Positions 7,731 to 16,143 are shown, counted from the first letter of the stretch. The stretch is 40,644 nucleotides of DNA from Oscillospiraceae bacterium (GCA_018110925.1 JAGAZJ010000009.1:1-40644), one strand, 5' to 3'. Notes: generated by a model not told the origin, from the sequence alone. Numbers and translations: made by a program.

Positions 7731-8432
7731 TCAGAAGGGTATGGCAAAGACTATCTCGGTCTCTGTCCTGCCCGTGAGGTCATTTACGGCACGTTCAAAC
7801 ATAGGGCCGACTTCCTCCCAGCGGTTGCCGAATGCACCGCACCCATACTTGCCGAGCACGAGTATATCGGGGCGCTTCTGCATACCCAGGGTGATTATGC
7901 GGCGGATGCGTTCCTCCATGATCTCGTTTGCTTTCTTGTGAGAGATCCTTGCCGCATAGCGGTTCACCGCAGGTGATGTGATAAATCCGCACAGCATGGG
8001 TTCTTCAAGGATCCTGCCGTTGTCATCCCTCACCACGGGAACTCTTGATGAGTATATCATGCCGTGAGTGTAGCCCTTTGCATCAGTGAAATGATTTGCC
8101 TGATAGAATTCCACCGTGTCCTTTATGGTGTAATACAGTCCCGACGCACGGCATATGTCCTCCTCCTGTGCTTTCGCACCGAAGATATATCCGCCGCCTG
8201 CGAAGTTTGCGTTTGCGAAATTGAGTGCGAGCACGTCCCTGCCCCGATTGGCGAGGATACACCCTATGGTGGTCATGGGCACGGTATGCTCGGATATCCT
8301 GTAAGGCTCTTCCCTCGGGAACCCCGTCGGCATAATGTCGGGCACATATTCGGAATACTGCCCGTCGAATGAGCCTATATCGAACATATTGTCATTTTCA
8401 TGCTTCAGCTTGATATTGTCTATGGTGTTCAT
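7731..8432 (-). CDS. microbial-type poly(ADP-ribose) glycohydrolase-like macrodomain protein (TIGR02452 family)
   Basis: A 233-aa protein of the bacterial-type PARG family. The hallmark catalytic region is intact: FANANFAGGGYIFGAKAQEED, with Gly79-81 and Gln89-Glu90-Glu91 (GGG-x(7)-QEE). Other family segments are VLALNFAN, MIYSSRVPVVRDD, and ILVLGKYGCGAFGN near the C-terminus. Such enzymes bind ADP-ribose polymers or terminal ADP-ribose and hydrolyse the ribose-ribose bond. No ADP-ribosyltransferase is visible in the window. The gene lies 33 bases after aconitase and just before icd on the same strand, so all three are probably one transcript. The ATG at 8432 follows AGAGGTGCGGC. The upstream gap contains the palindrome ACAGACGTCTGT. 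Confidence 0.88.
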   Translation of the reverse strand: MNTIDNIKLKHENDNMFDIGSFDGQYSEYVPDIMPTGFPREEPYRISEHTVPMTTIGCILANRGRDVLALNFANANFAGGGYIFGAKAQEEDICRASGLYYTIKDTVEFYQANHFTDAKGYTHGMIYSSRVPVVRDDNGRILEEPMLCGFITSPAVNRYAARISHKKANEIMEERIRRIITLGMQKRPDILVLGKYGCGAFGNRWEEVGPMFERAVNDLTGRTETEIVFAIPF

Positions 8433-8447
8433 GCCGCACCTCTTTTC

Positions 8448-8459
8448 ACAGACGTCTGT
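8448..8459. repeat. 12-bp perfect palindrome between aconitase and the PARG-like gene
   Basis: ACAGACGTCTGT reads identically on both strands. It occupies most of the 33-base gap upstream of the PARG-like start. It could be a protein-binding site or chance; no promoter boxes are evident beside it. Confidence 0.35.
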
Positions 8460-8465
8460 AAACTA

Positions 8466-10406
8466 TTACTTTTTAAGGCTCTCTCTCGTGTAGTCGAGAA
8501 GTCCGCCTGCAAGTATTATGTCCTTTGTTCTGCCCGAAAGCTCGCAGAGCACGGGGATATCAACGCCCTTGGTCTTGTTTCTGAGAGTGATCTCCGACTT
8601 GCCGCCCTCTACCTGAGCCCTGATGTTCTCCAGTGCCAGCTCGTCGCCCTCGTCAATGCGGTCGTAATCAGCCTCGTTCACAAAGGTGAGGGGCAGTATG
8701 CCTGCATTTATGAGGTTTGCACGGTGTATTCTCGCAAAGCTCTTTACCAGTACAGCCTTTACGCCGAGGTAGAGAGGAGCGAGTGCTGCGTGCTCTCTTG
8801 AAGAGCCCTGACCGTAGTTGGAACCGCCGACGATGATGCTCGCACCCATTGATTTTGCCCTCTCGGGGAACTTCTCATCGCACACGGTGAAGCAGTGCTG
8901 GGAGATAGCGGGGATATTGGAGCGCAGGGGGAGTATCTTTGCGCCTGCGGGCATGATGTGGTCGGTGGTGATATTGTCGCCCACCTTCAGTGAACAGCCG
9001 CAGTCTATGCTCTCGTCGAGAGGAGAGGTCTGGGGGAAGGGCTTTATGTTGGGGCCTCTGAGTACCTCAACGCTATCCATCTCAGCCTCTGATGCGGGAG
9101 GAACGATCATATTGTCGTTTATCACAAACTCCGAGGGCATCTCGAACCTGAAATCATCCGCAAGAGTTCTGGGATCGGTGAGAACGCCGTTTACTGCGGA
9201 TATTGCCGCAAGCTCGGGAGATACAAGGTATACCTGACCGTCCTTTGTGCCGCTCCTTCCGAGGAAGTTGCGGTTGAATGTCCTGAGAGAGATACCGCCC
9301 GAGTTCGGGGACTGACCCATGCCGATGCAGGGCCCGCAGGCACTTTCAAGTATCCTTGCGCCCGCATCTATCATAATGGACAAAGCACCGTTCTGAGCGA
9401 GCATATTGAGCACCTGCTTTGAACCGGGTGCTATGGAGAGGGATACATCGGGATGTACCGTCTTGCCCTTTAAGATATGAGCCACCTTCATCATATCCAT
9501 CAGTGAGCTGTTCGTGCAGGAGCCTATGCAGACCTGATCTATCTTCATGCCCGAAAGCTCTGCTGCCGTCTTTATGTTGTCGGGAGAATGAGGACAAGCC
9601 GCAAGGGGTTCGAGCGCCGAGAGGTCTATCTCCACTACCTCGTCATATACTGCGTCGTCATCGGCAGAGAGGGGAACGTATACGTCCTCGCGCTTCTGGG
9701 CTTTGAGAAATTCCCTTGTGGTCTCATCGGAGGGAAATATGGACGTTGTTGCGCCGAGCTCTGCACCCATGTTGGTGATAGTCGCCCTTTCGGGAACGGA
9801 GAGACTCTTCACGCCCTCGCCGCAGTACTCTATTACCTTGCCCACGCCGCCCTTTACGGAGAGCCTTCGGAGGACTTCAAGTATAACATCCTTTGCCGAT
9901 ACCCACGGTGAGAGCTTGCCTGTGAGCTCCACCTTAACTATCTTGGGATAGGTTATGTAGTAAGCGCCGCCGCCCATTGCCACCGCAACGTCAAGTCCGC
10001 CTGCGCCGATAGCTATCATGCCTATGCCACCGCCTGTGGGGGTATGTGAGTCAGAGCCGATGAGTGTCTTGCCGGGTGCGCCGAAGCGTTCAAGATGCAC
10101 CTGATGACAGATGCCGTTGCCGGGACGGCTGAAATATACGCCGTGCTTCCTGGCAACAGAGCCGATGAAGCGGTGGTCGTCGGCATTCTCAAAGCCCGAC
10201 TGGAGCGTGTTGTGGTCTATATACGCAACAGAGCGTTCCGTCCTGACTCTGGGCACGCCCATTGCCTCAAATTCAAGATATGCCATAGTACCGGTCGCAT
10301 CCTGTGTGAGCGTCTGGTCTATCCTTATTCCTATTTCGCTGCCCTTGACGAATTCGCCGTCAACGACGTGCGCTTTGAGTATCTTTTCGGTGAGTGTAAG
10401 TCCCAT
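8466..10406 (-). CDS. aconitate hydratase
   Basis: A 646-aa aconitase of the short, Aquifex-like form, interconverting citrate and isocitrate through a 4Fe-4S cluster. Cluster ligands are Cys297 in QVCIGSCTNSS and Cys357/Cys360 in ACGPCIGMG. Substrate-site motifs include GSDSHTPTGGGIG near 118-130 and, in the C-terminal swivel domain, GGSNYGQGSSREHAAL (about 527-542). The start at 10406 (MGLTLTEKILKAHVV) is the family N-terminus and follows AAGGGAAG; the in-frame extension to 10475 would run back through the promoter and is rejected. It is the first gene of a leftward operon with the PARG-like gene and icd. The gene could equally be called acnA or acn; the short form is shared with the isopropylmalate isomerase group, but domain order and the icd context favour aconitase. 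Confidence 0.93.
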   Translation of the reverse strand: MGLTLTEKILKAHVVDGEFVKGSEIGIRIDQTLTQDATGTMAYLEFEAMGVPRVRTERSVAYIDHNTLQSGFENADDHRFIGSVARKHGVYFSRPGNGICHQVHLERFGAPGKTLIGSDSHTPTGGGIGMIAIGAGGLDVAVAMGGGAYYITYPKIVKVELTGKLSPWVSAKDVILEVLRRLSVKGGVGKVIEYCGEGVKSLSVPERATITNMGAELGATTSIFPSDETTREFLKAQKREDVYVPLSADDDAVYDEVVEIDLSALEPLAACPHSPDNIKTAAELSGMKIDQVCIGSCTNSSLMDMMKVAHILKGKTVHPDVSLSIAPGSKQVLNMLAQNGALSIMIDAGARILESACGPCIGMGQSPNSGGISLRTFNRNFLGRSGTKDGQVYLVSPELAAISAVNGVLTDPRTLADDFRFEMPSEFVINDNMIVPPASEAEMDSVEVLRGPNIKPFPQTSPLDESIDCGCSLKVGDNITTDHIMPAGAKILPLRSNIPAISQHCFTVCDEKFPERAKSMGASIIVGGSNYGQGSSREHAALAPLYLGVKAVLVKSFARIHRANLINAGILPLTFVNEADYDRIDEGDELALENIRAQVEGGKSEITLRNKTKGVDIPVLCELSGRTKDIILAGGLLDYTRESLKK

Positions 10407-10446
10407 TAAGAATCTTCCCTTTCTTGATGTATTGTGATACCTTTCC

Positions 10447-10475
10447 ATTATACCGCTTTTCGGGCGATTTGTCAA
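10447..10475 (-). promoter_or_regulatory. consensus sigma-A promoter of the aconitase-PARG-icd operon
   Basis: On the minus strand TTGACA (10475-10470) and TATAAT (10452-10447) are separated by 17 bases, a perfect consensus. The aconitase ATG lies about 40 bases downstream. The rest of the gene-free stretch 10476-10620 shows no further convincing structure. Confidence 0.85.
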
Positions 10476-10623
10476 TATCTGCTGTATTTTAGCGATACAG
10501 AAAAAATGCCGAATTTCAGCAGCGGCGAAAACATATCATACCGATGCATCTTTCACCAATATATGACACTATGGACATGTGCTTTATCAGAATAAAATCA
10601 ATAATAAATTCACATTTCATTCA

Positions 10624-10652
10624 TTGACATTGGCCGCCGCTTATGATATACT
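10624..10652 (+). promoter_or_regulatory. promoter of the tRNA-Leu / tRNA-Ala genes
   Basis: TTGACA at 10624-10629 and TATACT at 10647-10652 with a 17-base spacer, about 70 bases before the first tRNA. Confidence 0.8.
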
Positions 10653-10720
10653 AAACAAGTTGATTGACGGGGCGGCCTTGCAGGGCAGTCTTTATAAGAC
10701 GCTTCGGATGTCGGTAATAT

Positions 10721-10804
10721 GCGGAAGTGCTGGAATAGGCAGACAGGCACGTTTGAGGTGCGTGTGTCGTTGACGTGTGGGTTCAAGTCCCATCTTCCGC
10801 ACCA
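10721..10804 (+). tRNA. tRNA-Leu (GAG anticodon)
   Basis: The acceptor stem GCGGAAG pairs with CTTCCGC (10794-10800), and CCA is encoded at 10802-10804. The anticodon stem CACGT/GCGTG encloses the loop TTGAGGT, giving anticodon GAG for CUC/CUU codons. A long variable arm (GTGTCGTTGACGT region) and the T-loop GTTCAAG fit a class II leucine tRNA. Confidence 0.95.
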
Positions 10805-10806
10805 AG

Positions 10807-10832
10807 ATCCCCTTTGCGAAGGGGATTTTTTG
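10807..10832 (+). terminator. rho-independent hairpin between the two tRNA genes
   Basis: ATCCCCTT (10807-10814) and AAGGGGAT (10819-10826) form an 8-bp stem with loop TGCG, followed by a run of T. It lies between two same-strand tRNAs, so it may be a partial terminator or a processing signal. Confidence 0.7.
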
Positions 10833-10837
10833 TATAT

Positions 10838-10913
10838 GGGGCATTGGCGCAGTTGGGAGCGCGCAACACTGGCAGTGTTGAGGTCAGGGGTTCGAACCCC
10901 CTATGCTCCACCA
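10838..10913 (+). tRNA. tRNA-Ala (GGC anticodon)
   Basis: The acceptor stem GGGGCAT pairs with ATGCTCC, including the G3-U70 wobble pair that marks alanine tRNAs. The anticodon loop CTGGCAG gives GGC for GCC codons. The T-arm AGGGGTTCGAACCCCC is perfect and CCA is encoded at 10911-10913. Confidence 0.96.
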
Positions 10914-10924
10914 ATATTTTAAAA

Positions 10925-10950
10925 CAAGCCATAGCGTCTGCTATGGCTTG
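10925..10950. terminator. bidirectional hairpin after tRNA-Ala and the DUF3592-like gene
   Basis: CAAGCCATAGC (10925-10935) pairs with GCTATGGCTTG (10940-10950) around a 4-base loop, an 11-bp stem. AT-rich flanks on both sides allow it to serve the rightward tRNAs and the leftward gene ending at 10961. Confidence 0.75.
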
Positions 10951-10960
10951 AATATTCATA

Positions 10961-11719
10961 TCATATAGTGATCGATCCGTCCGTATACTGGGCAACAACG
11001 GATTCGTTTATTTCCGTGAAGTCACTTCCAACGGAAAGCGTTCCGATCAGCATACCGATGAAGAAGCAAAGGACTATGCCTGCAACAGTGACGACGATCG
11101 GTATATCCATGACATTAATGATCGAGTCATTGAATGTGTTTTCCTTCAGCTTGTTGTTGAGTATCCTGCACACTACGACCATCGCAACAGCCAGCAGGAA
11201 TATGCCGATGATGATGAGCAAGTACGGCAGGGTGTTTACTCTGGTGGCGCACATTTTGGGGTTGTCGGGCTTGTAGTATACCGTAAATCTCGAACCAAAG
11301 CCGAATTTTCTTGTCTTGCCTGATGCGTCGATGTCGGCTTCCTTGTCGCTGTCCGTCCTCGGGTCGCCGTATACCACTATGCTCGAGCCGAATACGTCCT
11401 GACCGTATGCCACATACTTTCCGGAGCACACGCTCACATCGCCTATGTATACATACGGCTTAGCGGGTGTGTCGCCCGATCTGATATTTGCATTGTGTTC
11501 AGCGACGGTCTCGACCTTTGTGGCGGTGAAGTTGGTGTTTATGATGCCGCCGTTCCACGGCTCGGCCTTTGAGGTCTGATGCCATGATTTACTTATCACG
11601 TCATTGTGCTTTGTGAAATGGGCAAGGCTCATTTCAAAATAGAACATTCCTGCGCTGAGTGCTGCCGCAACGATGCAAAGCACTACGCAGAGCACGATAT
11701 ATCGCTTTTTTACCCTCAT
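10961..11719 (-). CDS. DUF3592-like membrane protein
   Basis: A 252-aa protein with an N-terminal membrane segment (about 7-29, IVLCVVLCIVAAALSAGMFYF). An outside region of roughly 130 residues follows, then two more membrane segments, near 165-185 (LLIIIGIFLLAVAMVVV) and 208-230 (IPIVVTVAGIVLCFFIGMLIG). The outside part ends with FTVYYKPDNPKMC, close to the VYYdPxNP signature of DUF3592 proteins. Function unknown. The ATG at 11719 follows AAAGGATACAGTT. It is a single gene with its own consensus promoter upstream (minus strand) and a hairpin downstream. Its leader holds the small inverted repeat GGTGG/CCACC at 11756-11770. Confidence 0.75.
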   Translation of the reverse strand: MRVKKRYIVLCVVLCIVAAALSAGMFYFEMSLAHFTKHNDVISKSWHQTSKAEPWNGGIINTNFTATKVETVAEHNANIRSGDTPAKPYVYIGDVSVCSGKYVAYGQDVFGSSIVVYGDPRTDSDKEADIDASGKTRKFGFGSRFTVYYKPDNPKMCATRVNTLPYLLIIIGIFLLAVAMVVVCRILNNKLKENTFNDSIINVMDIPIVVTVAGIVLCFFIGMLIGTLSVGSDFTEINESVVAQYTDGSITI

Positions 11720-11780
11720 AACTGTATCCTTTCTCTGTTGGTCATGTTGGTCTTAGGTGGTATATCCACCGTCTTTGTAT

Positions 11781-11809
11781 ATTATAACATATCATCATAC
11801 TCATGTCAA
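11781..11809 (-). promoter_or_regulatory. consensus promoter of the DUF3592-like gene
   Basis: On the minus strand TTGACA (11809-11804) and TATAAT (11786-11781) have a 17-base spacer, a perfect consensus. The transcript would have a leader of about 55 bases. Confidence 0.8.
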
Positions 11810-11857
11810 TAGACGGAAAATGGCAATGTTCTGTAATAAAATTGACAACAACAACCG

Positions 11858-11886
11858 TTGACTTGATGCAGGTCATATGATATAAT
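11858..11886 (+). promoter_or_regulatory. promoter of the GH10 xylanase gene
   Basis: TTGACT at 11858-11863 and TATAAT at 11881-11886 with a 17-base spacer, 55 bases before the ATG. A short inverted element, AGCTTTTTTTAGGCT, lies between promoter and start and is not strong enough to call. Confidence 0.75.
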
Positions 11887-11941
11887 AAGGTATTACGGAC
11901 AGCTTTTTTTAGGCTGTCACTATGATTTCGGGAGAGTTTAT

Positions 11942-13711
11942 ATGAAAAGAAACAGGATAATGAGTGCGTTGATGGCGCTTGTCTGCACTCTCGGGCTCGC
12001 CGCCTGCGGCAATAAGCCCGCATCTGACACGACTGCTGTCACCGCTGAACAGACACTGGCGGCCGGGGAGAACAACGAAGGACCCGCAGAGGCATCAGAG
12101 GATGCTGAGGGCACAGAGGATGCGGATGCAGGTGAAGATGATGAGGATGACGAAGAAGAGAGCTTCGTTCTGACAGACGATATGAAGATAGTATATTTCG
12201 CTACCTTTGAGAATGATGATATCTCCGCATTCACGAACCGCGGCGATAACGATACAACTGTTCTCTCCGTTTCGGAGGAATTTGCCAAGAGCGGCAAAAA
12301 GAGCCTTATGGCATCGGGGCGCACAGAGACATGGAACGGCCCCGCATTCAGGCTCGATGAGCTGTGCAAGCCCGGAAACGATTATCTTCTGAGTGTTTCC
12401 GCAATGTCGAGAGATCACAGTCCCCTTACGCTCAGCTTCCAGTACACCGATGAGGGCGGAGAGACCCATTACAGCAACCTTATGGAGAAAAAGGGCAAGA
12501 AGTGGCTCTCCTTCAATCAGGTGAGCATCAGCTTCACTGAGTCCATGAAGGATGTGTATGTATACTTTGAGGGCGGCACGGATGATATATTCCTTGACGG
12601 ATTCAGCATAATCGAAGCCCCCTCCTACGGCATTGAGGAGGATCTTGCTTCACTTTCCGAGATGTTCGGCGATGATTTCAAGGTCGGCACAGCCATAACT
12701 CCCTCAGACCTGGGTTCAAAGGGCTTTATGCAGCTGCTTGAAAAGCATTTCAATGCCTCGATAACCACGGGCAATGAAATGAAGCCTGACTTTGTTCTTG
12801 ACAGGGATGCCACTCTTGCGCTCTATGAGGAGACGGGAAATGATGAGGATGTCTGCGTTTCCTTCGAGGCGGCAAAGCCTGTTCTTGAATACTGCCGTGA
12901 AAACAAGATACCGATGCGTGTACACACACTTGTATGGCATTCTCAGACACCGCTGTGGTTTTTCAAGGAGGGCTTTGACCCCGAGGGCGAATGGGTATCC
13001 CCCGAGAAGATGACCAAGCGCATGGAGAATTATATCAAGCATTTCTTCGAGACGCTCACAGAGCTTTATCCCGACATTGACTTCTACGCCTGCGACGTTG
13101 TGAACGAGGCATGGCTGGAGGACGGACATCCCAGAAAGCCCGGTGCGCTCAGGGACGGCGGCGACCGCTCCCAGTGGGTGCAGGTATACGGCGATAACTC
13201 ATTTATAGAGTATGCCTTTACGTTTGCGAGAAAGTATGCGCCCGAGGGCTGCAAGCTCTATTACAATGACTACAATGAATATATGGACAACAAGCTCAAG
13301 GCCATCGTTGAAATGGCAACAGACCTCAAGGAAAAGGGACTTATAGACGGTATCGGTATGCAGTCCCACCTTGATGTGCGCAAGGGTGCGGATGCCTTCC
13401 CGTCGGTGGCTATGTATGACCATGCGCTGGATGTATACTCCGAGCTGGGGCTGGATATACAGGTAACAGAGCTTGATGCGACTATACCCGTCGGTTCAAG
13501 GGATATGTACTTTGATGCTCAGGCTGAGTATTACAGCGGCATCGTGAACTCGATATATGCTCACAGAGATCATGTTTCTGCCCTCATTTTCTGGGGCATA
13601 ACCGATGACAGGAGCTGGAGAGCAACACAGCTGCCCCTTATCTTCGACAAGTCCTTCAAGGCAAAGCCCGCATACTATTCCATAGCGGCAATAAAGTCTG
13701 AGGACGAATGA
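11942..13711 (+). CDS. lipid-anchored GH10 endo-1,4-beta-xylanase with CBM22-like domain
   Basis: A 589-aa secreted lipoprotein that cleaves xylan backbones at the cell surface. The signal peptide ends in lipobox LAAC with Cys22 lipidated. Residues 23-75 form a low-complexity linker, very rich in Glu/Asp/Ala. Residues about 80-226 resemble a CBM22 xylan-binding domain (DISAFTNRGD, ILVS-like beta strands, TDDIFLDGFSI). The GH10 catalytic barrel spans about 240-585, with NASITTGNEMKPD, RVHTLVWHSQTP, DVVNEAW (acid/base Glu389) and IQVTELDA (nucleophile Glu510), then FWGITDDRSWR. Both catalytic residues are intact. It has its own promoter and appears to be a single gene. The enzyme argues for a plant-fibre-degrading lifestyle. 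Confidence 0.95.
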   Translation: MKRNRIMSALMALVCTLGLAACGNKPASDTTAVTAEQTLAAGENNEGPAEASEDAEGTEDADAGEDDEDDEEESFVLTDDMKIVYFATFENDDISAFTNRGDNDTTVLSVSEEFAKSGKKSLMASGRTETWNGPAFRLDELCKPGNDYLLSVSAMSRDHSPLTLSFQYTDEGGETHYSNLMEKKGKKWLSFNQVSISFTESMKDVYVYFEGGTDDIFLDGFSIIEAPSYGIEEDLASLSEMFGDDFKVGTAITPSDLGSKGFMQLLEKHFNASITTGNEMKPDFVLDRDATLALYEETGNDEDVCVSFEAAKPVLEYCRENKIPMRVHTLVWHSQTPLWFFKEGFDPEGEWVSPEKMTKRMENYIKHFFETLTELYPDIDFYACDVVNEAWLEDGHPRKPGALRDGGDRSQWVQVYGDNSFIEYAFTFARKYAPEGCKLYYNDYNEYMDNKLKAIVEMATDLKEKGLIDGIGMQSHLDVRKGADAFPSVAMYDHALDVYSELGLDIQVTELDATIPVGSRDMYFDAQAEYYSGIVNSIYAHRDHVSALIFWGITDDRSWRATQLPLIFDKSFKAKPAYYSIAAIKSEDE

Positions 13712-13854
13712 TGTATAGTAAACGGCAATAAAATTTTTACATCCCTCGCCGCAAAATCATGATATACGATTTTGTGGATGAGGAATGTCAAGAAATATAT
13801 GCCGGTCACTATAAGTCTGCTGTAACAGTCCGACCTGTACAGCGTATCGGAGTT

Positions 13855-13883
13855 CCCCTGCACGGTCACATACCGTGCAGGGG
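13855..13883 (+). terminator. strong hairpin downstream of the xylanase gene
   Basis: CCCCTGCACGGT (13855-13866) and ACCGTGCAGGGG (13872-13883) form a perfect 12-bp stem with a 5-base loop, about 140 bases after the xylanase stop. The T-run after it is short. The rest of the gene-free stretch 13712-14049 holds the next promoter and no other clear feature. Confidence 0.65.
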
Positions 13884-13956
13884 ATATTTGTAGGAGAATG
13901 GTCACTGCCCACAAATTCGTAAGTGATATTTTGGCAGAGGGATTTTTGCGTACAGG

Positions 13957-13985
13957 TTGACAAAATCCGTATATCATATTATAAT
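13957..13985 (+). promoter_or_regulatory. consensus promoter of the GH25 lipoprotein gene
   Basis: TTGACA at 13957-13962 and TATAAT at 13980-13985 with a 17-base spacer, a perfect consensus. The start codon lies about 65 bases downstream of the -10 box. Confidence 0.85.
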
Positions 13986-14049
13986 AATATCTGCACACAT
14001 ACTTACAGGATGACTGTGAAACATTTGATCTGTGAAAAAGGATACAGCT

Positions 14050-15474
14050 ATGCTTGATAAAAAACACATTACGATAGGTCTTATTTGCTCGGTGATATTG
14101 ACATCATGCACGCAGGAGATACCGCCTGCGCCCGATATGACCGACAGTGCGGTCATTACCGAGGGGACAGCCGCAGAAGAGACCGTTACAGAGATACAAG
14201 AGGAGACCACCGCGGCGTCCCGGACATCGCAGACCACAGAGACATCGGCTCCCGTTCCCGAAACGGTTTCGGAAACATCGGATACAGACATACAGGAGAA
14301 GACATCCGAAACATCGGCTGAAACAACGTCTGTGACGTCGGCGACCCATGCCGCAGAGGATATGCTTTCGGGTCTGTCTTCGCCGCCGCCGCAGGTGCTC
14401 CCTGCCCCTGCTAAGCACTATGACAAGGTGTTTGAGGTGTATTCGGAGCTTTACGCACATGACCTTGCTCCCGAGGACGCAGAGATGACCGATGATTATG
14501 AGATAGATACGTCGTCCGCAGGTGATTTCAGCGCTGAGCTGAAATATGTGCTTGACGGCGAGGAGAAATCGGAGACAGTGTATTTCTCGGTGGCCGACAC
14601 CCAGCCTCCCGTGCTTCTCAACAGCGGCTGGGACATCAATATCAAGACAGGCAAGGACTTTGATATATCAAAATGGGTCGGTGTGGGCGACTACTATGAC
14701 GATAACATCACGCTTTCCTATACAGGTGAGCTTGACACGGAGACTGAGGGCAAGTATCCTCTTACAGCTGTCGCCTGTGACAGCTCCGGCAACCGCACCG
14801 AATGGGATATCACCGTGAACGTGGTTGACACACTTCCCTCATCGGACTATGATGACGGCGACAAACTGCCCTTTGACGAATTTATCCGTGATTACGGCGG
14901 AGAGGGTACGCTCGGCATAGATGTGTCAAAGTGGCAGGGCGATATAGACTTTGAAAAGGTCAGAGCCGCAGGCTGTGAGTTCGTCATCATGCGTATAGGC
15001 AAGGACACCGACGGCATACAGGCAGACGAGAAATTTGACCGCAATTTCAAGGCGGCAAAGGACGCAGGGCTCAGGGTGGGAGTGTACTTCTATTCCTGTG
15101 CGAATTCCGAGGATGAGATAAGAGCCGATGCCAAGTGGATAGCCGAAAAGCTGGACGGCGCCGGGCTTGACTTCCCCGTGGCATTTGACTGGGAGAGTTT
15201 CTCGACCTATCAGAACTACCATATGAGCATACACAGGCTCAATGAGCTGTACAAGCTCTTTGACCGCAGTATGAACTCTTATGGCTATGATACCATGCTT
15301 TACAGCAGCAAGAACTTTCTGCTGAATTTCTGGCAGACAGACAAGACCGTTTGGCTGGCTCACTACACCGACCGCACCAACTACACGGGACGTTATGAGC
15401 TTTGGCAGCTCAGTAGCACAGGCCGCATAGACGGTATATACGGCGCTGTTGACCTTGATATCTGGTATGAGTGA
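14050..15474 (+). CDS. GH25-family lysozyme-like lipoprotein with Ig-like repeats
   Basis: A 474-aa exported lipoprotein. The signal peptide ends in lipobox L-T-S-C with Cys20 lipidated. A Thr/Ser/Glu-rich spacer follows to about residue 120. About 120-270 contains beta-rich, Ig-like segments (DTQPPVLLNSG and ACDSSGNRTEW are typical of such repeats). The C-terminal GH25 barrel (about 288-474) cleaves the MurNAc-GlcNAc bond of peptidoglycan; its markers are LGIDVSKWQGDIDF (Asp291) and AFDWE (Asp380, Glu382), followed by YSSKNFL and WLAHYTD. The ATG at 14050 follows AAAGGAT; an in-frame GTG at 14032 is possible but would place the ribosome site inside the gene. A role in wall remodelling or lysis of neighbours is inferred from the family. 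Confidence 0.93.
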   Translation: MLDKKHITIGLICSVILTSCTQEIPPAPDMTDSAVITEGTAAEETVTEIQEETTAASRTSQTTETSAPVPETVSETSDTDIQEKTSETSAETTSVTSATHAAEDMLSGLSSPPPQVLPAPAKHYDKVFEVYSELYAHDLAPEDAEMTDDYEIDTSSAGDFSAELKYVLDGEEKSETVYFSVADTQPPVLLNSGWDINIKTGKDFDISKWVGVGDYYDDNITLSYTGELDTETEGKYPLTAVACDSSGNRTEWDITVNVVDTLPSSDYDDGDKLPFDEFIRDYGGEGTLGIDVSKWQGDIDFEKVRAAGCEFVIMRIGKDTDGIQADEKFDRNFKAAKDAGLRVGVYFYSCANSEDEIRADAKWIAEKLDGAGLDFPVAFDWESFSTYQNYHMSIHRLNELYKLFDRSMNSYGYDTMLYSSKNFLLNFWQTDKTVWLAHYTDRTNYTGRYELWQLSSTGRIDGIYGAVDLDIWYE

Positions 15475-15483
15475 GGTAAGGAT

Positions 15484-15834
15484 ATGATCTTTGTCTGCTA
15501 TCCTAAATGCACCACCTGCAAAAAAGCCATGAAATGGCTGGATGACAACGGTATAAGCTGTGAGATAAGGGATATAAAGACCGACAACCCCACAAAGGCG
15601 GAGCTTGAAACATGGATCGCACAGAGCGGTCTGACGGCAAGGAAGTTCTTCAACACCAGCGGTATGCTCTATCGCTCGATGGAGCTTGCAAAGAAGCTTC
15701 CCGACATGACTGCGGAGGAGATGGTGTCTCTGCTGTCAACGGACGGGATGCTGGTAAAGAGACCGCTTCTCATCGGAGACGGCTTCGTGCTTGTGGGATT
15801 TAAAGAGGCGGAATGGGCTGAAAAGTGCCTGTGA
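15484..15834 (+). CDS. ArsC/Spx/MgsR-family thioredoxin-fold protein
   Basis: A 116-aa protein of the arsenate reductase-like family. It starts IFVCYPKCTTCKKAMKWL, with the redox pair Cys9-x-x-Cys12, and ends with KRPLLIGDGFVLVGFKEAEW, the typical C-terminal motif of ArsC-like proteins. True arsenate reductases use one Cys plus arginines, while Spx/MgsR proteins carry CxxC and act through RNA polymerase. This protein has CxxC and the length of both, so substrate or partner cannot be fixed. The ATG at 15484 lies 10 bases after the GH25 stop, behind GAGGTAAGG, implying co-transcription. No ars genes are nearby, so arsenate detoxification is not supported by context. Confidence 0.88.
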   Translation: MIFVCYPKCTTCKKAMKWLDDNGISCEIRDIKTDNPTKAELETWIAQSGLTARKFFNTSGMLYRSMELAKKLPDMTAEEMVSLLSTDGMLVKRPLLIGDGFVLVGFKEAEWAEKCL

Positions 15835-15995
15835 CGCCTTAAAAGTTACAGAAAAATGACATTGAAACCAATATTTGTCATTATGCTGTAATTATTTGAC
15901 GCGTATTTGGTTATATTGTCCCTATTCATTTTGAATTGATACAAAAAAACGTTAAATTTTACACTGGGAAAAGTCTTTAATTTTTCTGCGATTTG

Positions 15996-16004
15996 TGTTA
16001 TAAT
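15996..16004 (+). promoter_or_regulatory. extended -10 promoter upstream of murA
   Basis: TGTTATAAT at 15996-16004 is an extended -10 element (TGnTATAAT). The -35 region at 15976-15981 (TTTAAT) is weak, which is common for extended -10 promoters. Confidence 0.65.
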
Positions 16005-16045
16005 ATGCCTTGCAGAATGATGAAAATAAAAAAGTGCGCCTTGTT

Positions 16046-16115
16046 TCCGACGGATGCGGTCACTGCGTCATAAAGGAAACATGAAGTGTGCCCGTGACGG
16101 CACATGGCGGTCATC
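16046..16115 (+). promoter_or_regulatory. structured 5' leader of murA
   Basis: Two hairpins are visible in the roughly 130-base leader. The first is TGTTTCC (16046-16052) with GGAAACA (16075-16081), enclosing GACG/CGTC. The second is TGTGCC (16086-16091) with GGCACA (about 16099-16104). Neither is followed by a T-run, so this is not a simple terminator. I recognise no known riboswitch consensus. The rest of the gene-free stretch 15835-15995 is AT-rich without clear elements. Confidence 0.35.
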
Positions 16116-16143
16116 CGCAAAGCGTTATCAGGAGAGTTTTGAT

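Noticed and set aside
11938-12369. Ser-rich minus-strand frame
   Set aside because: It is antisense to the acidic linker and carbohydrate-binding part of the xylanase gene.
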